DNA from: CAZCBD01 sp964496755
Lineage (GTDB): Bacteria; Bacteroidota; Ignavibacteria; Ignavibacteriales; Melioribacteraceae
Length of the DNA: 15,395 nt
Assembly: GCA_964496755.1 (NCBI GenBank)
Contig: CAZCBD010000047.1
Coordinates: forward strand, 1-15,395
Direction: 5' to 3'
Part shown: positions 1 to 7,208 of the stretch, piece after piece
Layout of the letters: each line of letters begins with the position of its first letter
Numbering within the stretch: position 1 is the first letter of the stretch
Notes under the pieces: model-generated
Seen by the model: only the letters and a program-made list of their open reading frames with translations
Databases searched by the model: none
What the model was told of the DNA's origin: nothing
Translations under genes and position numbers: made by a program

Positions 1-1
1 T

Positions 2-2059
2 TTTTTATTTCAAATTGGCATAAATTGGGGTCCAAATATTATTTTACAATTAAACATTCCCAATCCAAAAGTTTTTGTGTGCGGTTTTGAGAGAGAGAAT
101 TTATGTATATCGGTTTTAAAAACAAATCAAAAAAAAAGTGAAACCTTAAAGTTTTTAAAAACTCATAAAACACCTGCTATTGTTTATGTTTCCACAAGAA
201 AAAATGCTGAAGAAGTAGCTGAGTTTTTAACTTTGCACAAATTAAATGCAATATTTTATCATGCAGGACTTAATTCCAATCAACGAAAAATAATTCAAGA
301 TGATTTTATAAATGATAGAATAAATGTAATTGTTGCTACAAATGCATTTGGAATGGGAATAGATAAAAAGGATATCCGCACAATTGTTCATTACAATATG
401 CCCGGTTCAATAGAAAGTTATTATCAAGAAATCGGCAGAGCCGGAAGAGACACTTTAAGGTCGGATGTACTTTTACTTTATCAGCCAAATGATAAGCATT
501 TGCAAGAATTTTTTATTTCAAACGCTTATCCGGATAAAGAAAAAATTAAAACCGTTTATAATTTGATTTGTAATTTCGGAGAAATTCCTATTGGGAGCAA
601 CTCAAAAAAAAGAATACCATTAAATAATCAACTATTGAATATTTTAAATTTGAAAGAAATTTCAAAACCCCATGTTCATACTGCCCTAAGAGTACTGGAA
701 TCAGCAGGATATTTAACATTCAATTCGGAATATTTTCAGTATTCAAAAATTCAAATTTTACTTGAACAAGAAAAAATGAGAACTTACATGAAATCAATTT
801 CTTCTGCAATCACGCAGGATTTACTGATTTCAATACTTCGCAAATTTTCATCAAGCGTATTTCGTGCTCCACAAAACTTAAATATTGCAAACTTAGCAAA
901 GGAATTATCTGTTTCCGAAGAAGACATAAAATTTATTTTAACAAATCTACATACTGCCGGAATTATTGATTTTATTCAACCTTATAATTCTCCCACTATA
1001 GAATTATTGACGGAAAGAGTATCTGATTCCAACTTAGTTTTCAATTTTTCGGAAATTGAAGAGCAATATAAAAATTCATTAAAAAAACTTGATTCGATGT
1101 TACAATTTATTGAAACATCAAATTGCAGGTTTGATTTTATTTTAAAATACTTTGGCGAATCAAACAAAAATTATTCATGTGGTAATTGTGATAATTGCTC
1201 TGAAACTAATAATTCGGATTTAACCGAATACATTCAAGAATTAATTTTACAAACTATATTTGAACTTAACGAAAAACCAACAACGAAAAAAATTACCGAT
1301 ATCTTGCTCGGCAAACCTCATGAATTGGCTTTAAATATTTCAACATTCGGAATGTTAATAAATAATTCCGCCATCGAAATATTTGATGCTTTGGATGCTT
1401 TAACTACGAAAGGTTCAATAAATATTTCCAACGATTCAGTTTATTTATCTGAAAAAATGAAAAATAATTTTTTAAGAATTGAATCTGACAAAAAAAAAGA
1501 AAACAGTTATCAATTACAATTAGCTTTATTTAATGAATTACGGAAAGTAAGAAAGGAAATAGCAAAAAAATTTAATCAAACTCCAAATCTGATTTGTTCC
1601 GATGAAATTTTAATGGAAATTTCTAATAAGAAGCCTACTTCAAAAGAATCGTTACTTTTAATTAAAGGATTTAATGAACGGCGATTCATAAAAATAGGTG
1701 AAGAAATTCTTTCAATTATAAATAATTTTAATTCGAAAATATTTCAAACATCGAATATTCCCGGCAACTTGATTGAGGTTCTAAGTTTAATTGAGAAAGG
1801 TTATACTCTATCGGAAATTGCAAGATTAACAAAATTAAACGAAGCAATTTTATCAGTTCAAATTGAAACTTTGATTGAATTTAAACCTGATTTAGATATT
1901 TCAAATTTAATTCCTAAAAAAATAATTACGGAAATTTCGAATATAATAGACGATGGATTTGAAAATATTAAGGAGATAAAAAAAGCATTCAGAGAAAATG
2001 TGAGTTATTCGTATATCCGTATTGTATTAGCAAAAAGAAAAACAACAGTTGCTAATTAA
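2..2059 (+). CDS. recQ: ATP-dependent DNA helicase RecQ, 3' part (5' end outside window)
   Basis: RecQ is a 3'-5' superfamily 2 DNA helicase of recombination and replication-fork repair. The frame is open from base 2, so this is a partial gene; the GTG at 77 lies inside the fold and is not the start. Seen: the second RecA lobe, with AIVYVSTRK (~nt 176), the VIVATNAFGMGID motif (~nt 329) and the arginine-finger motif YYQEIGRAGRD (~nt 418). A ~210-residue linker with winged-helix character follows. The zinc site has four cysteines (C, 17 residues, then CGNCDNC, ~nt 1125-1200). Next come an RQC-like winged helix, an HRDC domain (~nt 1510-1730) and a C-terminal HTH-type tail (~nt 1765-2050). The long linker is usual for Bacteroidota-type RecQ. 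Odd: similarity starts only near nt 32 (NIILQLNIPNPKV); the preceding codons do not encode the TATA-type motif III expected there. The 3' end overlaps the convergent lipoprotein gene by 8 nt. Confidence 0.93.
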   Translation, partial: FLFQIGINWGPNIILQLNIPNPKVFVCGFERENLCISVLKTNQKKSETLKFLKTHKTPAIVYVSTRKNAEEVAEFLTLHKLNAIFYHAGLNSNQRKIIQDDFINDRINVIVATNAFGMGIDKKDIRTIVHYNMPGSIESYYQEIGRAGRDTLRSDVLLLYQPNDKHLQEFFISNAYPDKEKIKTVYNLICNFGEIPIGSNSKKRIPLNNQLLNILNLKEISKPHVHTALRVLESAGYLTFNSEYFQYSKIQILLEQEKMRTYMKSISSAITQDLLISILRKFSSSVFRAPQNLNIANLAKELSVSEEDIKFILTNLHTAGIIDFIQPYNSPTIELLTERVSDSNLVFNFSEIEEQYKNSLKKLDSMLQFIETSNCRFDFILKYFGESNKNYSCGNCDNCSETNNSDLTEYIQELILQTIFELNEKPTTKKITDILLGKPHELALNISTFGMLINNSAIEIFDALDALTTKGSINISNDSVYLSEKMKNNFLRIESDKKKENSYQLQLALFNELRKVRKEIAKKFNQTPNLICSDEILMEISNKKPTSKESLLLIKGFNERRFIKIGEEILSIINNFNSKIFQTSNIPGNLIEVLSLIEKGYTLSEIARLTKLNEAILSVQIETLIEFKPDLDISNLIPKKIITEISNIIDDGFENIKEIKKAFRENVSYSYIRIVLAKRKTTVAN

Positions 2060-2381
2060 AAATTATAGGCATTGGTTTTTCCGGATCGTAATTGTATTTT
2101 TTTTCTAAGGTATCGGAATAATTTTTTGCAAAATTAAAAAAGAAATCCCACTCATCCGAAATGCTTTCAATTTCTTTTAATTTTTTTGTATATGAATTAA
2201 AATCGGTTTTAAATTTCTTCAAAACTATTTTTTTTTGTTCCTCATATTTTGCGGAATCAGCAATATTCATTTTCAGTATTTTTAATTGCACATAAATTTT
2301 TGCAGTATCCTCGGTGGAAATTTCATTGCCACAAGCGGTAATGAAAAGAAAAATAGAAAGAAAAAATATTTTCATTTTCAT
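2052..2381 (-). CDS. Small putative lipoprotein of unknown function
   Basis: 109 residues. The N-terminus has two lysines, a hydrophobic stretch (FFLSIFLFI) and a lipobox TAC with the cysteine at residue 17. It is therefore probably exported, lipidated and membrane-anchored. The mature part (~93 residues) is charged and predicted helical, rich in Lys, Glu and Asp, with no recognisable enzymatic motif. It resembles the many small helical lipoproteins of Bacteroidota whose role is unknown. The start codon overlaps the stop of the rhomboid gene in an ATGA arrangement, so the two are very likely translationally coupled and co-transcribed. A second ATG two codons later (MKMK) is an equally good start. 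The 3' end overlaps recQ on the other strand by 8 nt and no terminator hairpin is visible between them. Confidence 0.75.
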   Translation of the reverse strand: MKMKIFFLSIFLFITACGNEISTEDTAKIYVQLKILKMNIADSAKYEEQKKIVLKKFKTDFNSYTKKLKEIESISDEWDFFFNFAKNYSDTLEKKYNYDPEKPMPIIFN

Positions 2382-3304
2382 TTTTGTTTGCTCGCTTCAA
2401 ATAAAATTTTCTTTTCTTTATCAGTAAGATTTTGGTAACCTGACTTACTGATTTTGTCTAAAATTCTATCAATTTCTTCCTGAGTTATTTCAAGATTATT
2501 GCGGTTAGAATTTATTTCATAAAACTCAGCTTCTTTAACATCCTTTTTTTGATTTGAAAATGAGGGTTTTCTAAAATTAAAATTTTTTGATTTTCGTTCT
2601 GAGAAATTAAAATCAAATTTCATTTTTCTATTAATTAGATTTTTTAAATCGAAAACAAAAGATTTATCAAGCATCAGAAAAATAAACGCGGTAACCGCAC
2701 CGCCAAAATGAGCAAGATGTGCAACAATATCAGCACTACCAATCATAAAAAATTCCAAAGCCATCATAATAAAAACAAATGTTCTTGCTTTAATTGGAAT
2801 AACAAAATAAAAATAAATTGTTCTATTCGGAAAAAATATTCCATAAGCTAAAAGTAATCCGAACACAGCAGCAGAGGCTCCGATGGTTAACGATAAAGGT
2901 CCTAACAATGCTTGAGCTAATCCACCACCAATACCACTAACTAAATAAAAAATTAAAAACTTTTTATCGCCCATTAAATTTGCTAATTCCATTCCAAACA
3001 TCCAAAGTGCAAACATGTTAAATAAAATATGCCCAAAACCTCCGTGCATAAATTGATAAGTGATAAGTTGCCAAATCTGAAAACCATAAGAACGCCCCAA
3101 GATATCGGAACCAATGGGATGCAAAGCAAAATAATTATTTAAAAAATGAGATAGCGTTACTTCGCCGAAAGGAATTCGTTCACCCATTACTTGAACCAAA
3201 AACACAAAGGCGTTTATTAAAAGTAAATTTTTTATAACATTGGGAAACATACTGAAGCCACCAAATCCGCTTGGCCTGTAATAATCTCGTGAATTTAAAC
3301 CCAT
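2378..3304 (-). CDS. Rhomboid-family intramembrane serine protease
   Basis: 308 residues, six or so membrane segments between ~24 and ~213. The family cleaves transmembrane substrates inside the bilayer with a Ser-His dyad. Seen: the first-loop HILFN (His92, Asn96) that helps form the oxyanion site, the catalytic GASA motif with Ser144, and the partner His199 in AHFGG. All needed residues are present, so an active protease is expected; the substrate cannot be told. The N-terminus (YRPSGFGGFS) and a charged cytoplasmic tail of ~95 residues ending in a LTDKEKKIL-type helix are typical of rhomboids from Bacteroidota-like bacteria. The ATG is preceded by TAGGA at about 9 nt, a fair ribosome binding site. 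It overlaps the downstream lipoprotein gene by 4 nt and is separated from hydE by 143 bp. Confidence 0.93.
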   Translation of the reverse strand: MGLNSRDYYRPSGFGGFSMFPNVIKNLLLINAFVFLVQVMGERIPFGEVTLSHFLNNYFALHPIGSDILGRSYGFQIWQLITYQFMHGGFGHILFNMFALWMFGMELANLMGDKKFLIFYLVSGIGGGLAQALLGPLSLTIGASAAVFGLLLAYGIFFPNRTIYFYFVIPIKARTFVFIMMALEFFMIGSADIVAHLAHFGGAVTAFIFLMLDKSFVFDLKNLINRKMKFDFNFSERKSKNFNFRKPSFSNQKKDVKEAEFYEINSNRNNLEITQEEIDRILDKISKSGYQNLTDKEKKILFEASKQK

Positions 3305-3408
3305 AATTTTTTCCTAATAAATTTAATCTAATACTTAAACATAATTTATTAATAATTAAAAGAAAAGTGATACAAGTATTTTCGATATTTGTTTCATTTT
3401 TGTGTATT

Positions 3409-3445
3409 AGACTTTAGTAAACTAAAAAGGTTATAATTTAAGTCT
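3409..3445 (-). terminator. Weak imperfect hairpin after hydE
   Basis: Just past the hydE stop, AGACTT (3409-3414) can pair with AAGTCT (3440-3445). A nested TTTAG/CTAAA pairing lies inside. It is AT-rich and lacks a clean U-tract, so it is a doubtful terminator at best; transcription could run on into the rhomboid gene. Confidence 0.2.
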
Positions 3446-3447
3446 TA

Positions 3448-4446
3448 CTATTTGGTTATTATTTTCAATCCGTCGCTTTCTATTCTTTTTTTCAGAAAAG
3501 CCATTAAATGTGGCGGATCAAAATTGTTTTTTGAAGAATGTGGATAAACCACATATTTTTCTCTGTAATTTGAGGGGGTAAAATTAGCCATAACAGCATT
3601 GGCACCGCATTTAAAGCCCTTTTCTCGGGAAAGATTCTTAGTTTCATCCATTGCAGATGAAGAAATAATATATTTATCGGGAAAAATTATTCTTGAAATT
3701 GCAATTGATTTTAAAACATAGTTATCAACTTTAGGAGCATTGTTTTTAAAATCCAAGGAAGGCACAAAAGGTGTAAATGTTAAAAAGTCGGGATTAAGAT
3801 TCTTAGCAAAAATCAAATCATCGGCTAAATCTTCCAAAGTCTGCTCGGGCAAACCTATCAGATTGCCTGAGCCAATTTTATAACCAATTTCTTTTAGCAC
3901 TTCAAAGTGTTTAAGACGTTTTTCAAAAGTAGATTTTTTTTGAAACGATTGATATAATTTTTTATTGGAGGTTTCAAACTTCATAAAATAAGAATCTGCC
4001 CCCACAATTTTCCAAGCTTCATATTCTTTAAAATCACGTTCGCCAAGATTTAAAGTAACGGAAACATTAGAAATTTGTTTAATTGAATAAATTAAATAGG
4101 AAATCATATCAGTGTCGTAATATAAATCTTCGCCCGATTGCAAAACAATTGATGTAATACCGTTTTTAATTATTTCCTTTGCAGAACTCAAAATATCCTC
4201 GGGATTCATTCTAAAACGATCTACTTCACTATTTGCAGAAATACCACAAAAAGAACAATCTTTTTCGCAATAATTTGAGAATTGGATTACGCCTTGCATG
4301 TAAATTTTTTCTTCAAAAAATTTTTTTTTGATTTGCAAAGCTTTATTAAAAAGCTTACCGATTTCTTTCTTATCGGTAAGCTTTAATAAAAACAAAATAT
4401 CTTCTTTAGAAAACTCTTTCTTTTTATTTAAAATTTCATCTATCAT
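3448..4446 (-). CDS. hydE: [FeFe]-hydrogenase H-cluster maturase HydE (radical SAM)
   Basis: HydE is a radical SAM enzyme that works with HydG and HydF to build the 2Fe subcluster of [FeFe]-hydrogenase; it acts in the cytoplasm in the path to the azadithiolate bridge. From the ATG at 4446 it has 332 residues, near the usual ~350. Seen: the 4Fe-4S motif CEKDCSFC (Cys60, 64, 67), QSGED (~103-107), LGE (~134-136), FETSN (157-161), GLPEQT (198-203), and CGANAVMANFTPSNYR (280-295). The optional second cluster cysteines near the C-terminus are absent, as in many HydE. A GTG at 4488 would add 14 residues but needs a 35-nt overlap with hydG; the ATG, 7 nt after the hydG stop, gives an N-terminus (MIDEILNKKKEFSKEDI) that fits the family, though no good Shine-Dalgarno is seen. 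The BioB/PylB relatives are less likely because hydG is the partner. A strong hairpin lies in codons ~21-33. Confidence 0.92.
   Translation of the reverse strand: MIDEILNKKKEFSKEDILFLLKLTDKKEIGKLFNKALQIKKKFFEEKIYMQGVIQFSNYCEKDCSFCGISANSEVDRFRMNPEDILSSAKEIIKNGITSIVLQSGEDLYYDTDMISYLIYSIKQISNVSVTLNLGERDFKEYEAWKIVGADSYFMKFETSNKKLYQSFQKKSTFEKRLKHFEVLKEIGYKIGSGNLIGLPEQTLEDLADDLIFAKNLNPDFLTFTPFVPSLDFKNNAPKVDNYVLKSIAISRIIFPDKYIISSSAMDETKNLSREKGFKCGANAVMANFTPSNYREKYVVYPHSSKNNFDPPHLMAFLKKRIESDGLKIITK
4350..4384 (-). terminator. 13-bp perfect inverted repeat inside hydE, terminator-like
   Basis: AAAGCTTACCGAT (4350-4362) and its exact complement ATCGGTAAGCTTT (4372-4384) flank a 9-nt loop. Read on the minus strand the stem ends in GCTTTTT followed by AATAAAG, like a weak intrinsic terminator. 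It lies about 60-97 nt into the hydE coding sequence. It may act as an attenuator or RNA-stability element, or be a constraint-free accident of the codons for KLTDKKEIGKLF. The repeat itself is certain; its function is inferred. Confidence 0.4.
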
Positions 4447-4453
4447 TATATTT

Positions 4454-5845
4454 TTAGAAAAAAACGTCTCTTTCGCCGTCGTTAACACGCTTAATCATTT
4501 TATTTATTTTCTTTGCCGTAACTTCGTCTGTATCCTTAATAAACTCCGATAAAGCTTTTTCGGCAGCTTCTTTGGTTTCTTTGGAAGCAAAATCATTCAG
4601 ATACTCTTGAAAAGTAGCCATTGCATTAGGCTGACAAAGTTTTCCGATGTTACCTGATTTTGCAAGTTCCATAAATCTTTCGCCTGTTCTTTCCGAGCGA
4701 TAACAAGCAGTACAAAAACTTGGCAAATAGCCCAATTCACAACAATCTTTAATCACTTCATCTAAAGATCTGTGATCGCCTAATTGAAATTGTTCCATTT
4801 CATGTTCGCTCATAGATTCCTGCGATTCTTTATAAGCACCGGGCGAAGTGCGGCTTCCGGCACTAATCTGAGAAATTCCAAGTTCAAACAGTTCCCTTCT
4901 TATTTCGGGTTTTTCGCGGGTAGATAAAATTATTCCTGTATAAGGAACAGCCAATCTAATTGTTGCCACTAATTTTTTAAATGCATCGTCATCAACTGCA
5001 AAAGGTGGTTTCATTGCCGCCGGAGCATTTAAAGCGGGCTCTAATCTTGGAACCGACATTGTATGCGGACCAATGTTAAATTTTTCATCCAAATAAAAAG
5101 CGTGGCTTAATAAGGCTAAAGTTTCAAATCTATAATCGGTTAAACCGAATAAAGCACCAATTCCAACATCATCAATTCCGGCTTCTATGGCTCTATCCAT
5201 TGCGTATAATCTAAATTCATAATCACTTTTAGGACCTGTTGGGTGCATGGTTTTGTAAGTTTCATAATGATATGTTTCTTGAAAGCATTGATAGGTGCCG
5301 ATTTCATAACTTTTTAATCGTTTAAATTCTTCAACCGAAAGTGGAGCAGTGTTTACGTTAATTCTTCTAATATTTCCACCATTAATGTTAATACTATAAA
5401 TTCTTTTAACGCATTCACCAACAAAATCAACTGCTGATTCTTTGGGATGTTCGCCGGCAACTAATAAAACTCTTTTATGTCCTTGTTCTATTAAACATTT
5501 GGTTTCTTGTTCAATTTCATTCAGATTTAAAGTTACTCTGAGTAATTCCTTGTTATCCCTGCGAAATGCACAATACAAACAATTATTCACGCATTTGTTT
5601 GTAATATAAAGAGGGGCAAAAATAACTAACCGATTTCCATATATTCTTTCTTTTACGGCTTTTGCCGCATGAAACATCTCATCCAGAATTTCAGAATCAT
5701 TAATATTTAACAAAGCTGCACTTTCTTGCAAAGTTAGGCCTTTTGCAAGTTTTGCTTTTTCAATTACTTCGCGCTGAAATTTTGCATCATTTAACTTTTC
5801 ATCTTTAAGCAGAGAAGCAATATATTCTTCGTTTATAAATTCCAT
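4454..5845 (-). CDS. hydG: [FeFe]-hydrogenase H-cluster maturase HydG (radical SAM tyrosine lyase)
   Basis: HydG splits tyrosine into p-cresol and dehydroglycine and turns the latter into the CO and CN ligands delivered, as an Fe(CO)2(CN) synthon, to the H-cluster of [FeFe]-hydrogenase. 463 residues, the normal length. Seen: the radical SAM motif CVNNCLYC (Cys85, 89, 92), the ThiH/HydG-type core with GEHP (~131-134), the family-typical NVNTAPL and VPRLEPA, and the C-terminal CTAC followed 22 residues later by Cys404. This CX2CX22C site holds the auxiliary cluster with the dangler iron and separates HydG from ThiH. The start has a good ribosome binding site (AAAGGTG, 5 nt before the ATG). It is first gene of an operon with hydE. 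A 288-bp upstream gap holds an FNR-like dyad. No hydF or hydrogenase gene is in the window. Confidence 0.97.
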   Translation of the reverse strand: MEFINEEYIASLLKDEKLNDAKFQREVIEKAKLAKGLTLQESAALLNINDSEILDEMFHAAKAVKERIYGNRLVIFAPLYITNKCVNNCLYCAFRRDNKELLRVTLNLNEIEQETKCLIEQGHKRVLLVAGEHPKESAVDFVGECVKRIYSININGGNIRRINVNTAPLSVEEFKRLKSYEIGTYQCFQETYHYETYKTMHPTGPKSDYEFRLYAMDRAIEAGIDDVGIGALFGLTDYRFETLALLSHAFYLDEKFNIGPHTMSVPRLEPALNAPAAMKPPFAVDDDAFKKLVATIRLAVPYTGIILSTREKPEIRRELFELGISQISAGSRTSPGAYKESQESMSEHEMEQFQLGDHRSLDEVIKDCCELGYLPSFCTACYRSERTGERFMELAKSGNIGKLCQPNAMATFQEYLNDFASKETKEAAEKALSEFIKDTDEVTAKKINKMIKRVNDGERDVFF

Positions 5846-6015
5846 ATTACACCTTTCTTTTTTAAGGGTTACATTAATTCAATTAAAATGCCAAATTTTT
5901 AGTTCTCTTTTATTCCAATTTCAATTCATTTTATTTTTTTTCTTAAATGTTAGAATTTTTTTAGAATTATTTTCATCATTTTCGAGAACTTTATAATTTG
6001 TTTTTCAGCAATAAA

Positions 6016-6021
6016 ATAATA
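6016..6021 (-). promoter_or_regulatory. Candidate -10 element of the hydG promoter
   Basis: TATTAT on the minus strand. A start site 7 nt further on (~6006-6009) would put the centre of the FNR-like dyad (6047.5) at about -39 to -41.5, the usual class II activator position. It leaves a ~160-nt untranslated leader before hydG. The AT-rich context makes chance matches easy. Confidence 0.35.
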
Positions 6022-6035
6022 TTTACGCGGCAAAT

Positions 6036-6059
6036 AAAACTTGATTGGAATCAAGTTTT
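6036..6059 (-). promoter_or_regulatory. FNR/CRP-family operator upstream of hydG
   Basis: A perfect 10-bp dyad: AAAACTTGAT (6036-6045), spacer TGGA, ATCAAGTTTT (6050-6059). Its core TTGAT-N4-ATCAA (6041-6054) matches the FNR consensus at all ten defined positions. It lies about 195-215 bp before hydG and past the terminator of the S66 peptidase gene, so hydGE is its natural target. Oxygen-regulated hydrogenase maturation makes sense biologically. Alternative: a second, weaker terminator hairpin in tandem with the one at 6064-6096. Confidence 0.5.
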
Positions 6060-6063
6060 TGAA

Positions 6064-6096
6064 TAATAAAAAAAATCCCACGGATTTGTGGGATTT
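6064..6096 (-). terminator. Intrinsic terminator of the S66 peptidase gene
   Basis: AAATCCCAC (6073-6081) pairs perfectly with GTGGGATTT (6088-6096) around a 6-nt loop. On the minus strand the stem is followed by a long T-run (TTTTTTTTATTATTC). It starts 38 nt after the stop of the S66 peptidase gene and separates it from hydG. Confidence 0.85.
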
Positions 6097-6133
6097 AATT
6101 GCAGTACAATATATTTTATTTGCGTGATTTTAT

Positions 6134-7075
6134 TTATTCAACTGCATTTTCTGTGATTTCAATAAAACATTTTGTAGTGTTTAATTTCGCATTTAGTCCA
6201 AAAGGTAAGGTAATAGAATCCTTAACGTGCCCATGTACAAAGTTATAAAACACAGGAAATTTAACATTCTGCCAATAGTCGGTAATTACTTCATTTAATG
6301 TTAAAGAAGGTTTCGAAGAATCCGGTTCATAACAATTCAAGAATCTTCCTAAAATTAAACCGCTTATGTTATTAATGGCTTTCATTAACCTAAGTTGATT
6401 AAACATTCTATCAATTCTGTAGGGTGCTTCGGCAATTTCCTCCAAAACCATGATTGAATTTTTTAAATCCGGAAAATATTCTGTGCCAGCCAACGAAAGA
6501 AGCATAGAAAGATTACCGCCAACTATTTTACCTTCTGCTCTTCCTTTTGCAAGAATATAGAATTTATCGTCAGTAGGATTACTTAGTTTCCCTATTTTTT
6601 TTGAATTTGTAATAGTTTTCCAAAATGTTTCTTCTGTATTTTCATTCATTTGATTTTCATAATCCACGCCCGGCATTGGTCCGGTAAATGTAACCAAACC
6701 GGTTTTTTTAAGAATAGCCATTTGCAATGCCGTAATATCGCTGTAACCCACAAAAATTTTAGGATTTCGTTTTATCAACGAATAATTAATTTTATCAAGT
6801 AATCTACCGGAACCATATCCTCCGCGTATGGCAAAAATCGCATTTACATTCTTATTTGAAAACATTTCGTGCAAGTCGGCTAACCGCTCTTCATCAGTTC
6901 CGGCTAAATAGCCTTTCTGCAATTTCACATTTTTCCCGATTTCAACATTATAGCCCAATGATTCAAAATAAGAAATTCCGTTATTCAACGATACTTCATC
7001 CACAACACTGGAAGCAGGTGCAATTAAACCAATCACATCCCCTTTTTTGAGTTTTTTTGGTTTGATTAATTTCAT
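6134..7075 (-). CDS. LD-carboxypeptidase-like peptidase, family S66
   Basis: 313 residues, usual length for S66. The family includes the cytoplasmic LdcA, which removes the terminal D-Ala from L,D-linked tetrapeptides in murein recycling, and the MccF microcin-immunity peptidases. Seen: GDVIGLIAPAS at the start, FAIRGGYGSGRLLD (~81-94), the nucleophile elbow VGYSDITAL with Ser112, the acidic residue in VLEEIAEAPYRIDRM (Glu212 or 213), and the catalytic His283 in VHGHVKDSITLPFG. The Ser-Glu-His triad is therefore complete. There is no signal peptide, in keeping with a cytoplasmic enzyme. Ribosome binding site AAAGG lies ~8 nt before the ATG. It is a single-gene unit with its own terminator, next to a secreted dipeptidase; both could serve cell-wall peptide or peptide salvage. 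LdcA and MccF-like roles cannot be told apart from sequence alone. Confidence 0.9.
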   Translation of the reverse strand: MKLIKPKKLKKGDVIGLIAPASSVVDEVSLNNGISYFESLGYNVEIGKNVKLQKGYLAGTDEERLADLHEMFSNKNVNAIFAIRGGYGSGRLLDKINYSLIKRNPKIFVGYSDITALQMAILKKTGLVTFTGPMPGVDYENQMNENTEETFWKTITNSKKIGKLSNPTDDKFYILAKGRAEGKIVGGNLSMLLSLAGTEYFPDLKNSIMVLEEIAEAPYRIDRMFNQLRLMKAINNISGLILGRFLNCYEPDSSKPSLTLNEVITDYWQNVKFPVFYNFVHGHVKDSITLPFGLNAKLNTTKCFIEITENAVE

Positions 7076-7181
7076 ATTCAGCCTTTTTGTGGTTACAATT
7101 TATACAAAGATAATAAATAACATTTTATGATGCAAAATTAATATTCCTCGTTTTTTAATCCTATTTAATAATTTTTATATT

Positions 7182-7203
7182 AAAAAGCCGCTTTAAAAGC
7201 GGC
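7182..7203 (-). terminator. Intrinsic terminator of the C69 dipeptidase gene
   Basis: GCCGCTT (7187-7193) pairs with AAGCGGC (7197-7203); on the minus strand the stem is followed by TTTTTAATAT. It begins 6 nt after the stop codon at 7209. Confidence 0.8.
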
Positions 7204-7208
7204 AAATA

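Noticed and set aside
77..79. GTG at 77 as the recQ start
   Set aside because: It falls inside the helicase domain, and the RecQ-like sequence already begins upstream of it at ~nt 32.
4447..4488. GTG at 4488 as the hydE start
   Set aside because: It would overlap hydG by 35 nt and add MLTTAKETFFSKNI, which HydE proteins lack. The ATG at 4446 gives a family-like N-terminus.
4454..5845. ThiH (thiamine tyrosine lyase) instead of HydG
   Set aside because: The C-terminal CX2CX22C auxiliary-cluster site and ~460-residue length are HydG features; no thiamine genes are near.
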